From positions 1-13,200 of the forward strand of contig JAUWBQ010000026.1 in the NCBI GenBank assembly GCA_030601645.1: a DNA stretch of 13,200 nucleotides, given 5' to 3'. Positions 11,818 to 13,200 of the stretch are shown piece after piece (position 1 is the stretch's first letter; each line of letters begins with the position of its first letter). The notes under the pieces were generated by a model. That model saw nothing but the letters and a program-made list of their open reading frames with translations. It was not told the DNA's origin and searched no databases. Position numbers and translations under genes: made by a program. The DNA is from Candidatus Bathyarchaeota archaeon (GTDB lineage: Archaea > Thermoproteota > Bathyarchaeia > TCS64).

Positions 11818-13200
11818 TCTGGCTCACCGAAGAGGACAGAAACCTCCTCGCCGAGATGGAGGGCAAGATCTCCAAGGAGCTCATGCAGGAGAACTGGGAG
11901 CGCTTCATGGAGCACACACCCATCCACTCAGGCAGCCCCGAGGAAGAGGCCGCACTCCGGTTCCTCAAGGGGAAGCTGGAGGAATACGGCCTAGAACCCG
12001 AGATCCTCCGCTTCGACGCCTACATCAGCGACCCAAAAGGATCCAAGCTGGAGATCCTCCAGCCCCTGGAGATGGAGATCGCCTGCACCCCCTACCGCCA
12101 GGTCGGCACAACCGGCCCCAATGGCATCGAGGGAGACGTCATCTACATCTCCCCTCAGGACATCGGCAGGGTCCCCTGTAAGGATAAGATCGTCCTCGCC
12201 GAGCAAAGGACCGCCGGGGACTGGATGGGCCTCAGGGACGGCCTCCTCCTCAGGCTCCAGAAGATGGATGTCAAAGGCCTCATAGTCATCGAGCAGGACA
12301 GCTACAAGCCCGACGTCGTCCACCAGCGGGCCGACTTCAGCGTCTCGGGCAACCCCACCAGTGACAACATAGGCCTCGTTCAGACCATCCCCGCCATAGT
12401 CCACCTCACCCATAAGGACGGAGAGGCACTCAGGGAGCTCGTCAAACGGGGAGGCGTCCAGGCCAGGGTCACATCCATCGTCGAGACCGGTTGGAAGGAG
12501 CTGCCCCTCCTCGTCGCGGAGATAAAGGGTAACTGGGACCCCGACAGGTTCCTCTTGGTGAACGGCCACGTCGACACTCCCCCCTTCTCCCCCGGCGCCT
12601 TGGACAACGCCTCGGGGGACGTCGCCATCCTGGAGCTCGCCCGGATCCTCTCCATCTACAGGGGCCGGCTCCGCAGGAGCGTCCGATTCGCCTTCTGGCC
12701 CGGCCACGAGACAGGCCGCTACGCAGGCTCCACTTGGTACAACGACGCCTTCTGGCACGACCTCCGCTACCACTGCATCGGCTCCTACAACATCGACTCC
12801 CCCGGAGCTAAGGGGGCCAACACCTTCAGGGCCGCCCCCATCAGCGAGGTCCAGGAGGCCGTCGTCGAGAGCATACGGGCCGCCACGGGTATCAGGGTCG
12901 ACAGATTCAGGTGGCCCACCAGGGCCGGGGACGGCAGCTTCTGGGGCACAGGCCTCCCCCACGTTAGCCTCACTTCCTCCAGGCCTGAGGAGCTCTACGA
13001 CCCCTATGTTAACTACTCGGGGGGAGGGTGGTGGTGGCACACGACCCAGGCGACCATGGAGCACGGCGACGTCGACGTGTTGGAGACGGATGTCAGGGCC
13101 GAGCTCAACTACATATTCCTGATGGTCAGCTGCCCCGTCCTCCCCATGAACTTCACACCCTACGCCGAGCACTGCCTCAACGTCCTCGAAGGCCTCCAAG
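11814..13200 (+). CDS. M28-family zinc peptidase-like protein, partial
   Basis: The first 462 codons are present; the gene continues past the right edge. A lead helix region (MIWLTEEDRNLLAEMEGKIS) is followed by a PA-like insert (about 95-220), then the peptidase domain. Expected dinuclear zinc ligands are visible: H252 and D254 in NGHVDTPPF, D264 in GALDNASG, E299 in PGHETGRYAGSTWY, a later Asp in NIDSPGAKGA (D328), and H409 in WWHTTQATMEH. The catalytic Glu normally preceding the metal-binding Glu (EE motif) is His here (H298), so activity may be altered. There is no signal peptide, so it is probably cytoplasmic. Relatives are aminopeptidases or carboxypeptidases acting on peptides or amino-acid conjugates; the substrate is unknown. 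The start has a TATA box 33 bases upstream. The long opposite-strand open frame here is a composition artefact. Confidence 0.85.
   Translation, partial: MIWLTEEDRNLLAEMEGKISKELMQENWERFMEHTPIHSGSPEEEAALRFLKGKLEEYGLEPEILRFDAYISDPKGSKLEILQPLEMEIACTPYRQVGTTGPNGIEGDVIYISPQDIGRVPCKDKIVLAEQRTAGDWMGLRDGLLLRLQKMDVKGLIVIEQDSYKPDVVHQRADFSVSGNPTSDNIGLVQTIPAIVHLTHKDGEALRELVKRGGVQARVTSIVETGWKELPLLVAEIKGNWDPDRFLLVNGHVDTPPFSPGALDNASGDVAILELARILSIYRGRLRRSVRFAFWPGHETGRYAGSTWYNDAFWHDLRYHCIGSYNIDSPGAKGANTFRAAPISEVQEAVVESIRAATGIRVDRFRWPTRAGDGSFWGTGLPHVSLTSSRPEELYDPYVNYSGGGWWWHTTQATMEHGDVDVLETDVRAELNYIFLMVSCPVLPMNFTPYAEHCLNVLEGLQ

Noticed and set aside
11991..13199. Long open frame opposite the M28 peptidase (402 codons)
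   Set aside because: It is the mirror of a G+C-rich gene; its product is a Val/Gly/Asp-rich string without motifs, while the + strand shows a clear peptidase.
1..13200. CRISPR array, insertion sequence or rRNA
   Set aside because: No regularly spaced repeats, transposase motifs or rRNA-like sequence were seen.

Overview
The window is most likely from an uncultivated archaeon. Many genes are preceded by A/T-rich TATA-like boxes about 25 bases upstream of a leaderless or short-leader start. The tryptophanyl-tRNA synthetase is of the archaeal/eukaryotic type, there is an archaeal AbrB-PhoU fusion regulator, and Shine-Dalgarno motifs are used only by some genes. Most genes are G+C rich. A Bathyarchaeia-like (TACK) origin is a guess; nothing here fixes the lineage.

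Layout. Positions 1-501 (-) hold the N-terminal part of a membrane-anchored SPFH/prohibitin-like protein, cut by the left edge. A 65-codon hypothetical gene (619-816, -) is divergent from an unusual gene (989-2215, +) that fuses an aspartate carbamoyltransferase regulatory chain (PyrI) to orotate phosphoribosyltransferase (PyrE). Then come three redox genes on the + strand: a disulfide oxidoreductase of the Lpd/MerA type (2300-3694), a PrxQ peroxiredoxin (3776-4258) and, 7 bases further on, a nitroreductase (4266-4823) ending in a T-run terminator. On the - strand lie an unrecognised 116-residue protein (4933-5283), trpS (5474-6598) with a long structured leader, and a GNAT acetyltransferase frame (6830-7378) interrupted by one in-frame TAG. 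AbrB-PhoU (7711-8760, +) and a tRNA-Pro(CGG) gene (8808-8886, +) follow.

Directly downstream of the tRNA is a more A+T-rich block, 8887 to about 11040. It carries a type II restriction-modification pair: a MvaI/BcnI-family endonuclease (9133-9942, +) convergent with a TSPPY-type (probably N4-cytosine) methyltransferase (9952-10851, -). This looks like a horizontally acquired cassette beside a tRNA. Next come a truncated SAM-methyltransferase remnant (11046-11237, +), a possible 32-residue protein (11248-11346, -), an 18-base perfect palindrome, a small AbrB/MazE-like protein (11432-11641, -), and an M28-family peptidase (11814 to the right edge, +) with an altered active-site motif.

How the genes fit together: the PyrI-PyrE fusion would physically link the regulatory chain of the first committed step of UMP synthesis to the PRPP-using step. 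The reductase, peroxiredoxin and nitroreductase form a redox/detoxification group. The points most worth a second look are the PyrI-PyrE fusion, the trpS leader (a short reading frame with one Trp codon whose stop sits in a hairpin loop), the in-frame amber codon in the GNAT gene, and the tRNA-adjacent R-M cassette with decayed sequence at its far side.
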